The notes under the pieces were generated by a model. That model was not told where the DNA came from and did not search any database. It saw nothing but the letters and a program-made list of their open reading frames with translations. DNA of 64,000 nt from Stomoxys calcitrans (taxonomy: Eukaryota; Arthropoda; Insecta; Diptera; Muscidae), in NCBI RefSeq assembly GCF_963082655.1, contig NC_081552.1, positions 181,520,571-181,584,570 on the forward strand, in the 5' to 3' direction. Shown piece by piece: positions 49,150 to 60,917 of this stretch (position 1 is its first letter; each line of letters opens with the position of its first letter). A program made the position numbers and the translations under genes.

Positions 49150-49958
49150 AAAAGTAAAATAGTTTTAAGTGCGGCCGTGCCGAACTTTGGATACCTACCA
49201 CCACGAATAAAATAATCCTAAACCACTACCATAACCATATCAATATGCAAATGGGGGCTGGTTTGGATCATTTTCGATCCAGGTCCCGAGAACTCTTGTA
49301 TGAGTTACAGTTTCCGCGAAATTGGACAGCAGATCCGCTTTTTATGGTACTAAGACCCTAAATTGGAAGATCGGTCTATATGGCAGCTATATCTAAATAT
49401 TTTCCGAACTTAACCATATTTGAGTCCGGTGTTGGGAGGCTTAAAACAACTCACTATTTAAAATTTTAGCGAAATCGGGCAATAATAAAGATTTTATGGG
49501 CTTAAGATCCTCAAACGGCAGATTGGTCTATAAGGCAACTATATCTAAATATTGCCCGATCTGGACCATATTAAGGTGGGGCTTAAAACAACTCACTTTT
49601 TCGAATTTCAGCGAAATCGGATAACAATTACGTCTTTTATAGGCTAAAGACCTAAATCAGTAGATAGATAAATATGACAGCTATATCTAAATATGGTTTG
49701 ATCTGAACTATATTTGAGTCGGATGTCCGAAGGCTTAAAACAACTCACTGTTCCTAATTTTGTCGAAATCGGATAGTAAATACGCCTGTTACGAGCTTAA
49801 GACCTTAAGCCGGCATATTGGTCTATATAGCAGCCATGTGTAAATATGATCCGATTATAAATCCGTTAAATAGATCAAACCGATCTCACAATGTATAGAA
49901 GATTTAGACCAACAACGCTCTTCTTCTGAAAGCCTAGGTCCTCCTCTACAAATATCTA
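49150..49958 (+). repeat. GPR-2 repeat, right end missing
   Basis: Left end AAGTGCGGCCGTGCCGAACT and CTACCACCACG. Four units with GGTCTATATGGCAGC-like phrases are spaced at about 150 bp. It ends where a MITE starts at 49959. Confidence 0.75.
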
Positions 49959-50194
49959 TAGGGTTGCCCAAAAAGTAATTGCGGATTTTTTAAAAGAAAG
50001 TAAATGCCTTTTTAATAAAACTTAGAATGAACTTTAATCAAATATACTTTTTTACACTTTTTTTCCAAAGCAAGCTAAAAGTAACAGCTGATAACTGACA
50101 GAAGAAAGAATGCAATTACAGAGTCACAAGCTGTGAAAAAAATTGTCAACGCCGACTATATGAAAAATCCGCAATTACTTTTTGGGCAACCCAA
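49959..50194 (-). mobile_element. Mariner-derived MITE, complete (about 236 bp)
   Basis: Same element as 26464-26696 in reverse orientation: GGGTTGCCCAAAAAGTAATT, then TTTAAAAGAAAGTAAATGC, ending CTTTTTGGGCAACCCAA beside TA. The first two terminal bases have changed. Confidence 0.9.
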
Positions 50195-50410
50195 TAGAAC
50201 TTGTATTTTTACTCAGATCAACAGATAAAAAGTTGTGTGCTTATTTTTTTTACAAATATTTCAAAATTGTGCTATTTCTTGCAATGTTAAACTGACTACT
50301 AACGCACCGCTGGGATTACTCTTAAAAATAAAATGCTTCTTTGTGGTTTCTGTAGTGAGGATTAGGCTTTTCTTCTTGGAAAATAGCCTCAATGTAAGCA
50401 ATAAAAGTAA

Positions 50411-51520
50411 CAAGTAAGAGCGTGCTAAGTTCGACCGGGCCGAATCTTATATACCCTCCACCATTGATCGCATTTTTTGAGTTTTATGCACGGTATCTCT
50501 TTTTAGAAAAACATAGAATATTGAATAAGAAATGTTATGCTATTGGAGCTATATCAAGTTATAGTCGGATTCGGACCATAGATGAATGCTGAACATTGTA
50601 GAAGTCATTGTGTAATATTTCAGTTCATTCGGATAAGAATCGCACCTTGTAGGGGCTTAAGAAGCAAAATCGGAAGATCGGTTTATATGGGAGCTGTATC
50701 AAGCTATTGATCGATTTAGACCTTATTATACACGTATGTTGAAGGTCATGAGAGAAGCCGTTGTAAAAAACCTCAGCCAAATCTGATGAGAATTGTGCCC
50801 TCTAGAGGTTCAAGAAGTCAAGATCCCAGATCGGTTTATATGGCAGCTATATCAGGTTCTATACCGATTTGCGCCATACTTAGCACAGTTATTGGAAGTC
50901 ATAATCGGGTGAGAATTGCCCGCTCTATTGGCTCAAAAAGTCAAGTTCCAAGATCGATTTATATGACAGCTATACCAGATTATGAACCGCTTTGAATCAT
51001 ACTTAGCACAGTTGTTGAAAATGATACCAAAACACTACGTGCAAAATTTCAGTTAAAGCGGACGAGAATTAAGCCCTCTAGAGGCTCAAGAAGTCAAGAC
51101 CCAAGATCGGTGTATGCTAAGCGTAGTTGTTGGAAGTGCTACCAAAACACTATGTGTAAAATATCAATAAAGTCGGACGAGAATTGCGCCCTCTAGAGGC
51201 TCAAGAAGTCAAGACCGAAGATCGGTTTATATGGCTGCTATATCAAAACATGGACCGATTTGGCCCATTTACAATACCAACCGACCTACACAAATAAAAA
51301 GTATTTGTGCAAGATTGCAAGCGGCTAGCTTCACTCCTTCGAAAGTGAACGTGCTTTCGACAGACAAACGGACGGACGGACATGGCTTGATCGACTTAAA
51401 ACGACATGACGATCAAGAATATATATACTATTTGTGGTCTAAGACGCATATTTCAAGGTGTTACAAACAGAATAACGAACTTAGTATAACCCCATCCTAT
51501 GGTGGAGGGCATAAAAATCT
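50411..51520 (+). repeat. GPR-1 repeat inside duplicated segment 1
   Basis: Left end AACAAGTAAGAGCGTGC, TTCGACCGGGCCGAATC; right end CATCCTATGGTGGAGGGCAT. It is absent at the matching place in copy 2 (about 56845), so it inserted after the duplication. One unit is shortened near 51110. Confidence 0.85.
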
Positions 51521-51776
51521 CCAATACAACACCTATCGAATGTAATATGTTGCTTTTTTTGGAGTAGGGACCTTCGTGCCATCATGGAAGCCAAATCCCA
51601 AAACGGAAACTACAGAAGAAATGAAAACAAATTCAGGTGTATTGTGGATGCTGATGTTGTTTGCAGGGATGTTAAATAATGGTAATTGGGACGATATGAA
51701 TTCCACAAATGTTTAAAGTGAACCAGACATTCAAAACGACTGAGATTCTGTCGTTGTTAGTATTTATGGAGTTGTA

Positions 51777-52553
51777 AAGAGTGATTTTCTAGCTACTATC
51801 TTTTTGGAAACACTGGTTTAAATAGCTCACGCACGTTTCGTTTTGTGTTTCACTGTCAAAAATCTTCAGTTTGGTATATAATTTAACCAAGAATCGTCTT
51901 ACAAACGAACAGCGATTGCAAATTATTAAATTTTTTTATCAAAATGCGTGCTTTGTTCAGAATGTTCACCGCACGCTTCTTATATTCAGTGACGAAGCAA
52001 ATTTTTTGCTCAATGGGTAAGTAAATAAGCAGTATTATTGATTTTGATTCAGCTGGAAGCAGAAGAAGTGAGCGCTATCGTGGGATGAAGTTGACCGGCA
52101 TGACATGTGGTTTGCACAAGACGGTGCCACATGCCACACAGCACTCGTAACAATGGACTAATTGAGAGTCGAGTTCGGTGAACATTTAATTTGACGTTCG
52201 GGACCGGTCAATTGGCCGCTTATTTCGTGCAATTTAACGCCTTTAGATTATTTTTTGTTGGGCTATGTTAAAGCTCATGTCTATATAGACAAGCCCGCTT
52301 CAATTGACGCATTGGAAGACACCATTGAAGCATTTATTCGTCAGATACCGGCCAAAATGTTTGAATGAGTATGCCAAAATTGCACTCAGCGGATGGACCA
52401 TTTGAGGCGCAGTCACGGTCAACATTTGCAAGAAGTAATCTTCAAACATTAAATTATATGGACGGTACTATCGTATCAAATAAAGATTTCATGAAATTTA
52501 TGTGTTTTTTTTTTTTTTTAAAACTTTCCTAAAGCTCTTAAAAAATCACCCTT
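51777..52553 (+). pseudogene. DD41D transposon, lineage B, in duplicated segment 1
   Basis: Ends AAGAGTGATTTTCTAGC and AAAAATCACCCTT; TA at the left. The transposase is reduced: LIFSDEANFLLNG near 51980, then a deletion, FAQDGATCHTA near 52115 and NLTPLDYFLLGY near 52230. Forty-one residues separate the last two catalytic Asp positions, as in element A. It has several stops. Confidence 0.8.
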
Positions 52554-52892
52554 GACGAACAGTGTACTTCGCGGCAAATTTAAATATGTATGAGAAATAA
52601 ATAAATACTCAAATTAAAACGTACAAAATTTGGCCGGGACGAATCTTATATACCCTTCACCATGGATCGAATTTATCGTGTTCTCTTCCCTGTGTTCAAA
52701 ATACGTACATTTTGATCATGGGAAATAACGCATTAGCATTTTGTAGACAATTCATAGTTATCTTATACAGACTGTCTGCTATTTAGGGTCTACTTTTTCG
52801 ATCGCCTATGCCATAAAACACATGTGCATCATGTGCAGCCACTTGAGCGTTGTCTGTGTATTTAGGACCACAATAAAAATAGGAATATTATA

Positions 52893-53847
52893 TTGGGTTG
52901 CCCAAAAAGTAATTATCGGTAATATAGTAGTAATATAGTCGGTGTTGACAAATTTTTTCAACGGCTTGTGACTCTGTAATTGCATTCTTTCTTCTGTCAG
53001 TTATCAGCTGTTACTTTTAGCTTGCTTTAGAAAAAAAGTGCGCGAAATTTTGTTTACATTTGTTTGTTTGGCGTCAATTTTAATATCGGTACCACATGTA
53101 TTGAAAGAAATTCATTTAACAAACCGAATCGACGCTTGTGATATGCACCTTAAACGCAATGAATTCGATCCGTTTTAAAACGAATCTTAACTGGCGATGA
53201 AAAATGGATTGTTTACAACAACGTTAGTCGAAAACGATCATGGTCCAAGCATGGTGAACCAGCTCAAACCACTTCAAAGGCTGATATCCACCAAAAGAAG
53301 CTTATGCTGTCTGTTTGGTGGGATTGGAAGGGTGTGGTATATTTTGAGCTGCTTCCAAGGAACCAAACGATTAATTCGGATGTTTACTGTCAACAATTGG
53401 ACAAATTGAATACAGCCATCAAGGAGAAGCGACCAGAATTGGTCAATCGTAAAGGTGTAATATTCCACCAGGACAACGCTAGACCGCACACATCTTAGGA
53501 CACTCGCCAAAAACTGAGTGGGCTTGGCTGGGAACTTTTGATGCATCCACCATATAGCCCTGACCTTGCACCACCAGACTACCATTTATTTCGATCTTTG
53601 CAGAACTCCTTAAATGGTAAAACTTTCGGCAATGATGAGGCTATAAAATCGCACTTGGTTCAGTTTTTTTTTTGCAGATAAAGGCCAGAAGTTCTATGAG
53701 CGTGGAATACTAAATTTGCCAGGAAGATGGCAAAAGGTTATCGAACAAAATGGCAATTATATATTTGATTAAAGTTCATTCTAAGTTTTATTAAAAATGC
53801 ATTTACTTTCTTTTAAAAAATCCGCAATTACTTTTTAGGCAACCCAA
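52893..53847 (+). mobile_element. Mariner element (DD34D) with internal deletion, 955 bp
   Basis: TTGGGTTGCCCAAAAAGTAA and AATTACTTTTTAGGCAACCCAA with TA on both sides. The first 150 bp and last 90 bp match the short MITEs in this window, so this copy reveals which transposase family mobilised them. It is shorter than usual for mariner (about 1.3 kb); the part encoding the DNA-binding domain is missing. Confidence 0.95.
53070..53772 (+). pseudogene. Mariner transposase, truncated
   Basis: Catalytic half only: ILTGDEKWIVYNNV (first Asp, near 53190), SKHGEPAQTTSKADIHQKK, LMLSVWWDWKGVVYFELL, VIFHQDNARPHT (second Asp, near 53470) and PPYSPDLAPPDYHLF (third Asp, near 53570). Thirty-four positions separate the last two Asp, as in true mariners. 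A TAG follows HTS near 53496, the frame shifts near 53185 and 53660, and the N-terminal helix-turn-helix region is gone. Confidence 0.9.
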
Positions 53848-53849
53848 TA

Positions 53850-54352
53850 AAACAATTGTTAGGGACGCAGACCTGCTGAGTGTTTTGGTAGGTTCGTAAA
53901 ACAAGAAGTAAGGATGAACGAAGTTATCACTGCGTTGGTATCTCGCTCTAGTTTAGTTTTAAGATTTTCATTTATTTTTGTAATAGGAAATTTGTAAATA
54001 AATATTCGGTATAAACTAGCATTCAAGAAGTGCGTTTATATTCACTCCAACAACCGCGATCTCTTTTTTAAGGCAAACAAACGACAAAAGAAATGAATTG
54101 CTATGCAATTGGAGCTATATCAAATTATGGTCCGTGTCAAACCATAATAGTAGAATTCATTGTTTAAAATTTCAGTCAGTTTGGCACGTCTGTTAAAGGT
54201 CATATGAGTAGTCGTTGTGCAAAACTTCAGCCAATTCGGGTAAGAGTTGCGCACTCTACTTAGGGTTCTTAGACGAATATTTCGAGGAGTTACAAACAGA
54301 ATGACGAAATTAGTATGCACCCATCCTATGGTGGAGGTTGTAAAAACAAGTA
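53850..54352. other. Unassigned sequence and a GPR-1 remnant
   Basis: 53850-54050 has no recognised feature. 54060-54350 is a shortened GPR-1 copy ending CCATCCTATGGTGGAGGTTG. Confidence 0.5.
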
Positions 54353-56150
54353 AAAAGTCATTAAGTTCGGCCGAGCTGAACTTTGGATATCCTCCACCTC
54401 GGGTATATATGTAAACTACCTTTCGTCATAGTCCGGTGAAAATGCACTATTTATGAACCCATAGCAGATACATCGAAATATGGTCCGATTTGGATTAAGT
54501 TTTACACGAACATTGAGTGGTCTCATAAATACACGTCACTGTTCAATTTTGGTCTTTTTGGCAGCTATATCCAAATATTGACCGATCTGAACCATATGGG
54601 ACACGGATGTCGAAAAGCCTAACATAAGTCACTGTGTCAAATTTCAGTCAACTCGCATAATAAATGCGCCTTTATTGCCCTAAAAACCTAAAATCGAGAG
54701 ATCGGTCAATATGTCAGCTATATCCAAATCTGGATCAATCTGGGCCATCTTCAAGAAGGATGTCGAGTAGCCTAACATATTTTAATGTCCCAAATTTCAG
54801 CTAAATTGTATAATAAATGTGGCTTTTATGGACGTAAGACCCTAAATTGGCCATATAAGTACAAATCCGGCGATAAATATGTATGTGTGCTACATCCAAA
54901 TTTAAAACGATTTTGATGAAATCTCACAGATATGTTGAGATCAGTAACAAAACAATCCATGCCAAATTTTGTGCAGTTCGGTTACAAATCTTATAAGTGT
55001 AAATCAGGCGATAAAAATACATAGGAGCTATATCCAAATCTGAACCGATTTTGATGAAATTTCCAAATATGTTAAGATTAGTAACAAAACAATTCATGCC
55101 AAATTTTGTGCAGATTGGTTGAATATTGTAGTAACTACGGCCATTTAAGTGCAAATCAGGCAATACATCTATATGAGAGCTACATCTTAATCTGAACCGA
55201 TTTTGATGCAATTTTTCAGATATATTAAGATCAGTAAAAAAAATCTGTGCCAAATTTTGTGCAGATCGGTTGAAAATTGTAGATAGTACGGCTATTTCAG
55301 TGAAAAGTGATCGAGACATATAAAGGGTGATTTTTTTGAGGTTAGGATTTTCATGCATTAGGAGTGAAGAGCAACCAGAAGCCGTTCAAGAACTGCCCAT
55401 GCATCCCGAAAAATGCACTGTTTGGTGTGGTTTGTACGCTGGTGGAATCATTGGACCGTATTTTTTCAAAGATGCTGTTGGACGCAACGTTACGGTGAAT
55501 GAACACATTTCGAACCGAACACTGATTTTGGTAATAAAATTAAATGATTTGCAAGCGTTGCTCGTTAGTAAGTCTATTCATGATGAAATGTCAAAGCATA
55601 CTGAGCATCTTTCTCTTTGACACCATGTCTGAAATCCCACGTAATCTGTCAAATACTAATGCATGAAAATCCTAACCTCAAAAAAATCACCCTTTATATG
55701 CGCGTTATATCAGAATCTGAACCGATTTTTATGAAATCTTGCACATATGTTAAGATCAGCAAGAAAACAATCCGTGCTAAATTTTGTGCAGATCAGTTGA
55801 AAATTTTAGTTACTACGGCTATTTAAGTGCAAATCGGGCGATACATATATATGGGAGCTATATCTAAATCTGAACCGATTTTTACCAAAATCAATAGCGT
55901 TTGTCTTTGGGCCAAAAAAGTGATATGTGCAAAATTTCTTGATGATTGGACAACAAAAACGACCTGCACTATGATTACAAGAATACGTGGACTCACAGGC
56001 GGACAGACGGACATGTCTAATTCGAATCAGAGAGTGATTCTGAGTCGATTCTGATTCTGCGTCTAGCTCTTCTCCTTCTTAGCGTTGCAAACAAATGCAC
56101 AAACTTATAATATCCTGTACCACAGTGGTAGTGTAGGATATAACAAGTAA
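54353..56150 (+). repeat. GPR-2 left part joined to a GPR-3 repeat
   Basis: GPR-2 starts AAGTAAAAAGTCATTAAG, TTCGGCCGAGCTGAACTTTG at 54353 and changes to GPR-3 units at about 54850. GPR-3 units (GGCGATAAATATGTATGTG, GCGATAAAAATACATAGG, GGCAATACATCTATATG) are spaced about 150 bp apart; the right end CCTGTACCACAGTGGTAG is near 56113. A DD41D derivative (55323-55694) is inserted in one unit. Confidence 0.75.
55323..55694. mobile_element. Snap-back derivative of DD41D element A, deleted form (372 bp)
   Basis: The left arm is cut to 40 bp (AAGGGTGATTTTTTTG to CATGCATTAG), then transposase core from GAGTGAAGAGCAACC, then the full inverted right arm. The junction between core and right arm (GGTGAATGAACACATTTCG) is identical to that of the 607 bp form, so this copy descends from that form. 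TA flanks both sides. Confidence 0.9.
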
Positions 56151-56560
56151 ACTCGTGCTAAGGGCGGAATCTTGGGAACCCACCAGCATGGAATTTATAT
56201 AAAATGAACCTAATTGAAGGGCATAATTTTATTCTACATATCAATCTTCTTTCAAACCAGCAAAAATTAAAGCTTCCGGAACCAAACAAGAATGGTCGAT
56301 AGACCGGTTTATATGGGAGTTATATCGGGTTATAGACTAATTTGGATCGTTCTTGTCACAGTTGTTTGAAGTCTTAACAGAATACTACATGCAAAATTTT
56401 AGCCAAGTCGGACAAAACTAGCGGTTTCCACGGGCTCAAGAAATCAAATATATATATCTAAAGTTTAACCGATATGGCCCATTTACAATCCCCAACGACC
56501 TACATCAATATAAAGTATCTGTGCAAAATGTCAAACGGCTAGCCAGAAAATACTTTCCCT
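56151..56560 (+). repeat. GPR-1 fragment
   Basis: Left end AACAAGTAAACTCGTGC with a reduced palindrome (GGGCGGAATCTTGGG), then two diverged units; it stops near CGGCTAGCC at 56540. It resembles the copy at 44080-44690. Confidence 0.65.
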
Positions 56561-56611
56561 TTGGTTGTTATATATTCTGGAAAATAGTGAGTGTCTCCTC
56601 TCATTTATCCT

Positions 56612-56830
56612 TTAATAAAATTCGAATGATTTAATTAAACCTTTTTCATCTTTATGCATTAAAGTTAACTTTTTAAAAATATTGTAAAACAGTTCTTTTG
56701 ATATTCCTTGCAATGTTAAACTGACTACTAACGCACCGCTGGGAATACTCATAAAACCAAAATGCTTCTTTGTGGTTTCTGTGGTGAGGATTATGCTTTT
56801 TTTCTTAGTATATCGCCTCAATGTAAACAA
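56612..56830 (-). CDS. Possible exon of an unrecognised gene
   Basis: A 72-codon minus-strand frame includes SIILTTETTKKHFGF, IPSGALVVSLTLQG and KLTLMHKDEKGLIKSFEFY before its stop. The matching part of segment 1 (50405-50265) keeps the same frame with few substitutions (PSGALVVSLTLQ is unchanged) but ends earlier. No Met starts it, so it would be a 3' exon; the upstream acceptor is weak. No family is recognised. Confidence 0.3.
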   Translation of the reverse strand: MFTLRRYTKKKSIILTTETTKKHFGFMSIPSGALVVSLTLQGISKELFYNIFKKLTLMHKDEKGLIKSFEFY

Positions 56831-56900
56831 TAAAAGTAAAAATCCTCAAACCAACACCTATCCTATGGAATTTGTTGTTTTTTTTTTTTTTTTGGAGCAG

Positions 56901-57097
56901 GGACCTTCATGCCATCATGGAAGCCAAATCCCAAAAATGAAAAGTACAGAAGAAATGAAAACACATTCAGGTCTATTGTGGATGCTGATGTTGTTCGCAA
57001 GGATTTAATTAATGGTAATTGGGACGATATGAATTTCATTGGTGGTAGAGTTACACAAATGTTTAATGTGAAACAGACCTTCAATTTTTATGATTAA
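56901..57097 (+). CDS. Possible terminal exon of an unrecognised gene
   Basis: After a run of T and GGAGCAG, a frame reads TFMPSWKPNPKNEKYRRNEN, RSIVDADVVRKDL, NGNWDDMNFIGGRVTQMF and ends in NFYD-stop. Two bases precede the first full codon. The sequence is charged and non-repetitive, unlike chance frames nearby. In segment 1 a single-base change shifts this frame. The function is unknown. Confidence 0.35.
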
Positions 57098-57138
57098 ACG
57101 ACTGATATTCTGTTATTGATACAATTTAATGAGTTTTA

Positions 57139-57997
57139 AAGGGTGATTTTTTAGCTACTATCTTTTTGGCAATACTGGTTTAAACAGCTCACGCACGTTT
57201 CGTGTTTTGTTTTAATGTCATGAATCGTAATACAAGCAAACAACGCTTTGCAAATTATTGAATTTTATTATCAAAATGCGTGCTCTATTGAGAAAGTTCA
57301 TCGTGTTCAGCGACGAAGTTCAATTTTGGCTCAATGCGTACGGAAATATACAGAATTGTCGATTTTGTAGTTAAGATCAGCCGGAAGCATTGCAAAAGCT
57401 ACCAATGCATCCAGAAAAAGTCACAGTTTGGTGCGGTTTATGGGCTGGTGGCATCATTGGACCGTACATCTTCAAATATGATGGGAATCGTAACGTAACT
57501 GTGAATGGTGAGCACTATCGTGAGATAATATCCAACTTTTTTTTGACCAAAATGCAAGAGCTTGAATTGCATGTTATAGGTTTCAACAAGACAGTGCCAC
57601 ATGCCACACAGCACGTGTAACAATGGACTTATTGAGAAGCGATATCGGTGAACATTTTATTTCACGTTCGAGACCGGTGAAGTGGCCGCCTAGATCGTAC
57701 GATTTAACGCCTTTAAACTATATTTTGTACGGCTATGTTAAAGCTCATGTCTATACAGACAAGCCTGCTTCAATAGACGTATTGGAAGACACCATTGAAG
57801 CATTTATTCGTGAGATACCGGCACGTATGCCAAAATTGGATTAAGCGGATGGACCATTTGAGTCGCAGTCACGATCAACATTTGCATGAAATAATCTTTA
57901 AAACATTAAATTATATAGACGGTACTATTGATTCAAATAAAGATTTATGTGTCTTTTTTAGGAAAAAAATTCCTATAGCTCTTAACAAATCACCCTT
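57139..57997 (+). pseudogene. DD41D transposon, lineage B, in duplicated segment 2
   Basis: Ends AAGGGTGATTTTTTAGC and AAATCACCCTT, TA at the left. Transposase pieces: RVFSDEVQFWLN (57305), KLPMHPEKVTVWCGLWAGG and PYIFKYDGNRNVTVNGEHY in the frame 57390-57620, then TPLNYILYGY near 57710 where the third Asp has become Asn. Internal deletion and stops disable it. Confidence 0.85.
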
Positions 57998-58237
57998 GAA
58001 GAACAATGTACTTCGCAGCAAATTTAAATATGTATTAGAAATAAAAACTATACTTGAATTAAAACGTGTTAAAGCGTGCTAAATTCGGCAGGACCGAATC
58101 TTATATACCCTTCACCATGGATCGAATTTGTCGTGTTCTTTTACCGGTATCTCTCATTAGGCAAACAAAGGATAAAAGAAAATAATTTCTATGCTATCGG
58201 AGGTATTTCAAGTTATGGTCCGATTCAGACCATAATA

Positions 58238-58413
58238 TTGGGTTGCCCAAAAAGTAATTGCGGATTTTTCATATAGTCGGCGTTGACAAATTTTTTCACA
58301 GCTTGTGACTCTGTAATTGCATTCTTTCTTCTGTCAGTTATCAGCTGTTACTTTTAGCTTGCTTTAGAAAAAAAGTGTAAAAAAAGTATATTTGATTAAA
58401 GTTCATTCTAAGT
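58238..58413 (+). mobile_element. Mariner-derived MITE, right end missing
   Basis: Starts TTGGGTTGCCCAAAAAGTAA after TA and follows the MITE to TTCATTCTAAGT, where a LINE fragment begins. About 60 bp of the right end are absent. Confidence 0.9.
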
Positions 58414-58429
58414 CAATTTGAGGGAGATC

Positions 58430-59435
58430 AGTTTATAGGGTTTGAAGACAGTTTGAAGGCAATTGCGACCTGACATGTGCCCCCTGATGGGTTGTTGGGG
58501 GATCTCACTGTTGACCCTAGTATATTGGCACCAGAGACTGTGTTGTGTTTCTCGACTTGCTTTAACCATATTTGCGTTTGTGATCTTCGAGCAATTGGTC
58601 AATCTCTTCGTTAAGTTCACTTATTCCGGTGCTGAAAGGGTTGGCCAGGAAGCTCATCACGTTCCTTGACCATTCTCACTGCTTGGGCTGGGAAATCTGG
58701 TCTGATGGTTGGTATTCGACCGTCTAGGATGAAGTGAGTAGCTGCTGTCGTGATGATTGAGTGAAGAATCTTTGCTGAGCTGCGAAAATCTGAATGGGAC
58801 GGTTGTGGTCGGAATGCATCTTCAATATGGTTCCTGAAACCTGACCAGTATGCCTTCTACTGGTTAACATATTTTCGGCGCTCGGAGACTATTAAGTCGT
58901 TCGAACGACGAAGCTCTATGGTAATTGGAGCGTGGTCTAAGGCGATGGTGACAATCTGGACAAAGCATTCCGATTGCAGCCGCCATCAAGTATATAAGAT
59001 TTGCGCTGAATATAATAATGTCAGGTGAGCTATAGCAATTTACCACAATTCTGGTTTGGGTGTCGTCGTCTGTGCTGCAGTAAGAGGGCTATCTATACGT
59101 TCGGCCTGATTGGTACCTCTCTGGTCTTCCACATGCTCTTAGTCCCAGAGTGCATAGTGAACGTCGAAATCTACTATGATGTTACCGTTCTCGCCCACGA
59201 TCTATGCTCCAACATCAGGGTGATAGCCGGTTCGGCAGGATGAAACTGGCGGAATGTACACATTTAATAGTTCTATCTCAGCGTAACCTCAGTGTGACCG
59301 GACGACACTGATCGTTGGATTATGAACGCAAATGTTCCCGATTTTTACATCGGCATTGGAAGTGTTTGTTCTCATTCGCAATTCTTCATTTGATATACGG
59401 TTTGGCCAAAACAATTTAATTATTTGTCGAAGGCA
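58430..59435 (-). pseudogene. Jockey-like LINE fragment (between endonuclease and RT) plus a short second LINE piece
   Basis: Minus-strand pieces: LIVSERRKYVNQ (58915), HFILDGRIPTIRPDFPAQA (58730-58690) and VKERDELPGQP (58660), the linker region between endonuclease and RT in Jockey-like LINEs; endonuclease remnants lie at 58990-59330. It probably belongs with 905-2316. The final part, 59345-59435, instead matches the LINE at 21086-21760 (TTCATTTGATATACGG, TTTGTCGAAGGCAG). Confidence 0.65.
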
Positions 59436-59579
59436 GGAAGGTAGTACCCTATTTTTACCCTGTCATCATTATGCACCATCTGTGAAAATTTCAAGAAAAT
59501 AGGGTCATCCGTTTCGGAGTCTATAAGGAACACACAAACAAACAACCACAAATTGATTGAATTATATAGAAGAAGAAGA

Positions 59580-60600
59580 TGTTTCAGGTTATGAACCGAT
59601 TTAGAAAATACTTGGCACAGTTATTGAAAGTTTTAACAAACCACTTCATTTCCTATGGTGGAGGTTATACAAATCAAAACAAGTACAAGTGCGTTAAGTT
59701 CGGCCGGGCCGAATCTGTTATTATCTCTATCATGGATGGCTTGTGATAGTCTCTTTGAATAAGTAAACTTTCAAAGAATAAACAAGACATTCAAAGAGAC
59801 CATCCCAAGTCATCCACGATGGAGGTAATATGAGATTTGGCCCTGCCGAACTTAACGCACATGTACTTGTTTTGATTTTTAAACCCTCTACCATAGGATG
59901 GAGTATACTAAATAATTTCATCATTCCGCTTGTAACACATCGAAATATTGATCTTAGACTCAACAAAGTATGTATATTCTTGACCATCTTGGCATTTTTA
60001 GTCGATTTAGCCATGTATGTCCGTCCGTTTGTCTGTCGAAAGCACTCAAACTTTCGAAGGAGTAAAGCTAGGTGCTGGAATTTTGCATAAAAAATTCTTA
60101 TTGGTGCAGGTCGGTTGAATTTGTAAATGGTCCAAATCGCTCCATGTTTTGGTATAGCCCTCATATAAACCCATATAGGATCTTGACTTCTTGAGCCGCT
60201 AGAGGAAGCAATTATTACCCGATTTGGCTGAAATTTTGCATGAAATGTTTTGGTTTGACCATCCACAACTGCTCCAAGTATGGTTCAAATCGGTTTATAA
60301 CCGGATACAGCTCCCATATGAACAGTGGGCTTGTATAGGGCGCAATTATTATCCTATTTGGCCGAAATTTTGTACAAAGACTTTTTGTATGACCTGAATC
60401 GGTCCATAACTCTGATCTCCAACATCCAAACCAAGTATGGCTCCAATCGGTTCATAACTTGGTATAGTTGAATTGCCATAGCAATTCATATCCATTATCC
60501 TTTGTTTGTCTATCGGCCAAAGAACTTTTTAAATGCGATCCATGATAGAGGGTGTATAAGATTCGGCCCGGCCGAACTTAACACGCTTTTACTTGTTTTC
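59580..60600 (-). repeat. GPR-1 fragments and a full right-hand copy
   Basis: Short pieces with palindromes lie at about 59700 and 59840 (GGCCGGGCCGAATC; TTGGCCCTGCCGAACTTAAC). A reversed GPR-1 copy runs from 59880 (CCCTCTACCATAGGATGG) to 60598 (GATTCGGCCCGGCCGAACTT, CGCTTTTACTTG). It ends about 320 bp upstream of the peritrophin-type gene. Confidence 0.75.
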
Positions 60601-60690
60601 ATTTTGGCTGATTCATTTATTGCCTTATTCGTGGAAAAAGAATATTTCAAAATTTCTCAATGAGGCCCCATTGGAAATGTAATTTGATGA

Positions 60691-60777
60691 AGATAAGGTA
60701 GACAATGACAATGATCGTAACAATGTCAGACGATAAGTATTTTTTGGAAGCAACTTCTGATTTCAAAGAGATAATGT
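60691..60777 (+). promoter_or_regulatory. Cluster of GATA motifs upstream of the peritrophin-type gene
   Basis: AGATAAGG at 60691, CGATAAG at 60731 and AGATAATG at 60770, within 120 bp of the TATA box. GATA factors such as GATAe drive midgut genes in flies, so the cluster fits gut expression; that link is inference. Confidence 0.45.
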
Positions 60778-60808
60778 TTTGCAGATGGCAAAACCTATTT
60801 CAGAAGTC

Positions 60809-60816
60809 TATAAAAG
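60809..60816 (+). promoter_or_regulatory. TATA box of the peritrophin-type gene
   Basis: TATAAAAG, 109 bases before the ATG. Transcription should start near 60840; a TCAGT initiator-like motif lies a little further on, at about 60866. Confidence 0.65.
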
Positions 60817-60917
60817 TTTGAGTGAAGTTAAAGAATAAACAATTTGTTCAAACTCTGCAAGGTATTCAGTCCATTAAAAGAACTGTCATCAATTGTTAAA
60901 AAGAAAAGAAAAAAAAC

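Larger units (their letters stand above)
50250..52695. repeat. Duplicated segment, copy 1
   Basis: Matches 56640-58150 in order: GTTAAACTGACTACTAACGC, CTTCTTTGTGGTTTCTG, then (after the GPR-1 insertion) GCCATCATGGAAGCC, GGTAATTGGGACGATATGAA, a lineage B transposon at the same site, and GTACTTCGC.GCAAATTTAAATATGTAT. The exon-like frames seen in copy 2 are damaged here: one base is missing near 51600 relative to copy 2, so the plus-strand frame stops early. Confidence 0.8.
56640..58150. repeat. Duplicated segment, copy 2
   Basis: Counterpart of 50250-52695 without the GPR-1 insertion. The lineage B transposon sits at the same place in both, so it was present before the duplication. Similarity is lost in a GPR-1 left end at about 58150. 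Confidence 0.8.
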
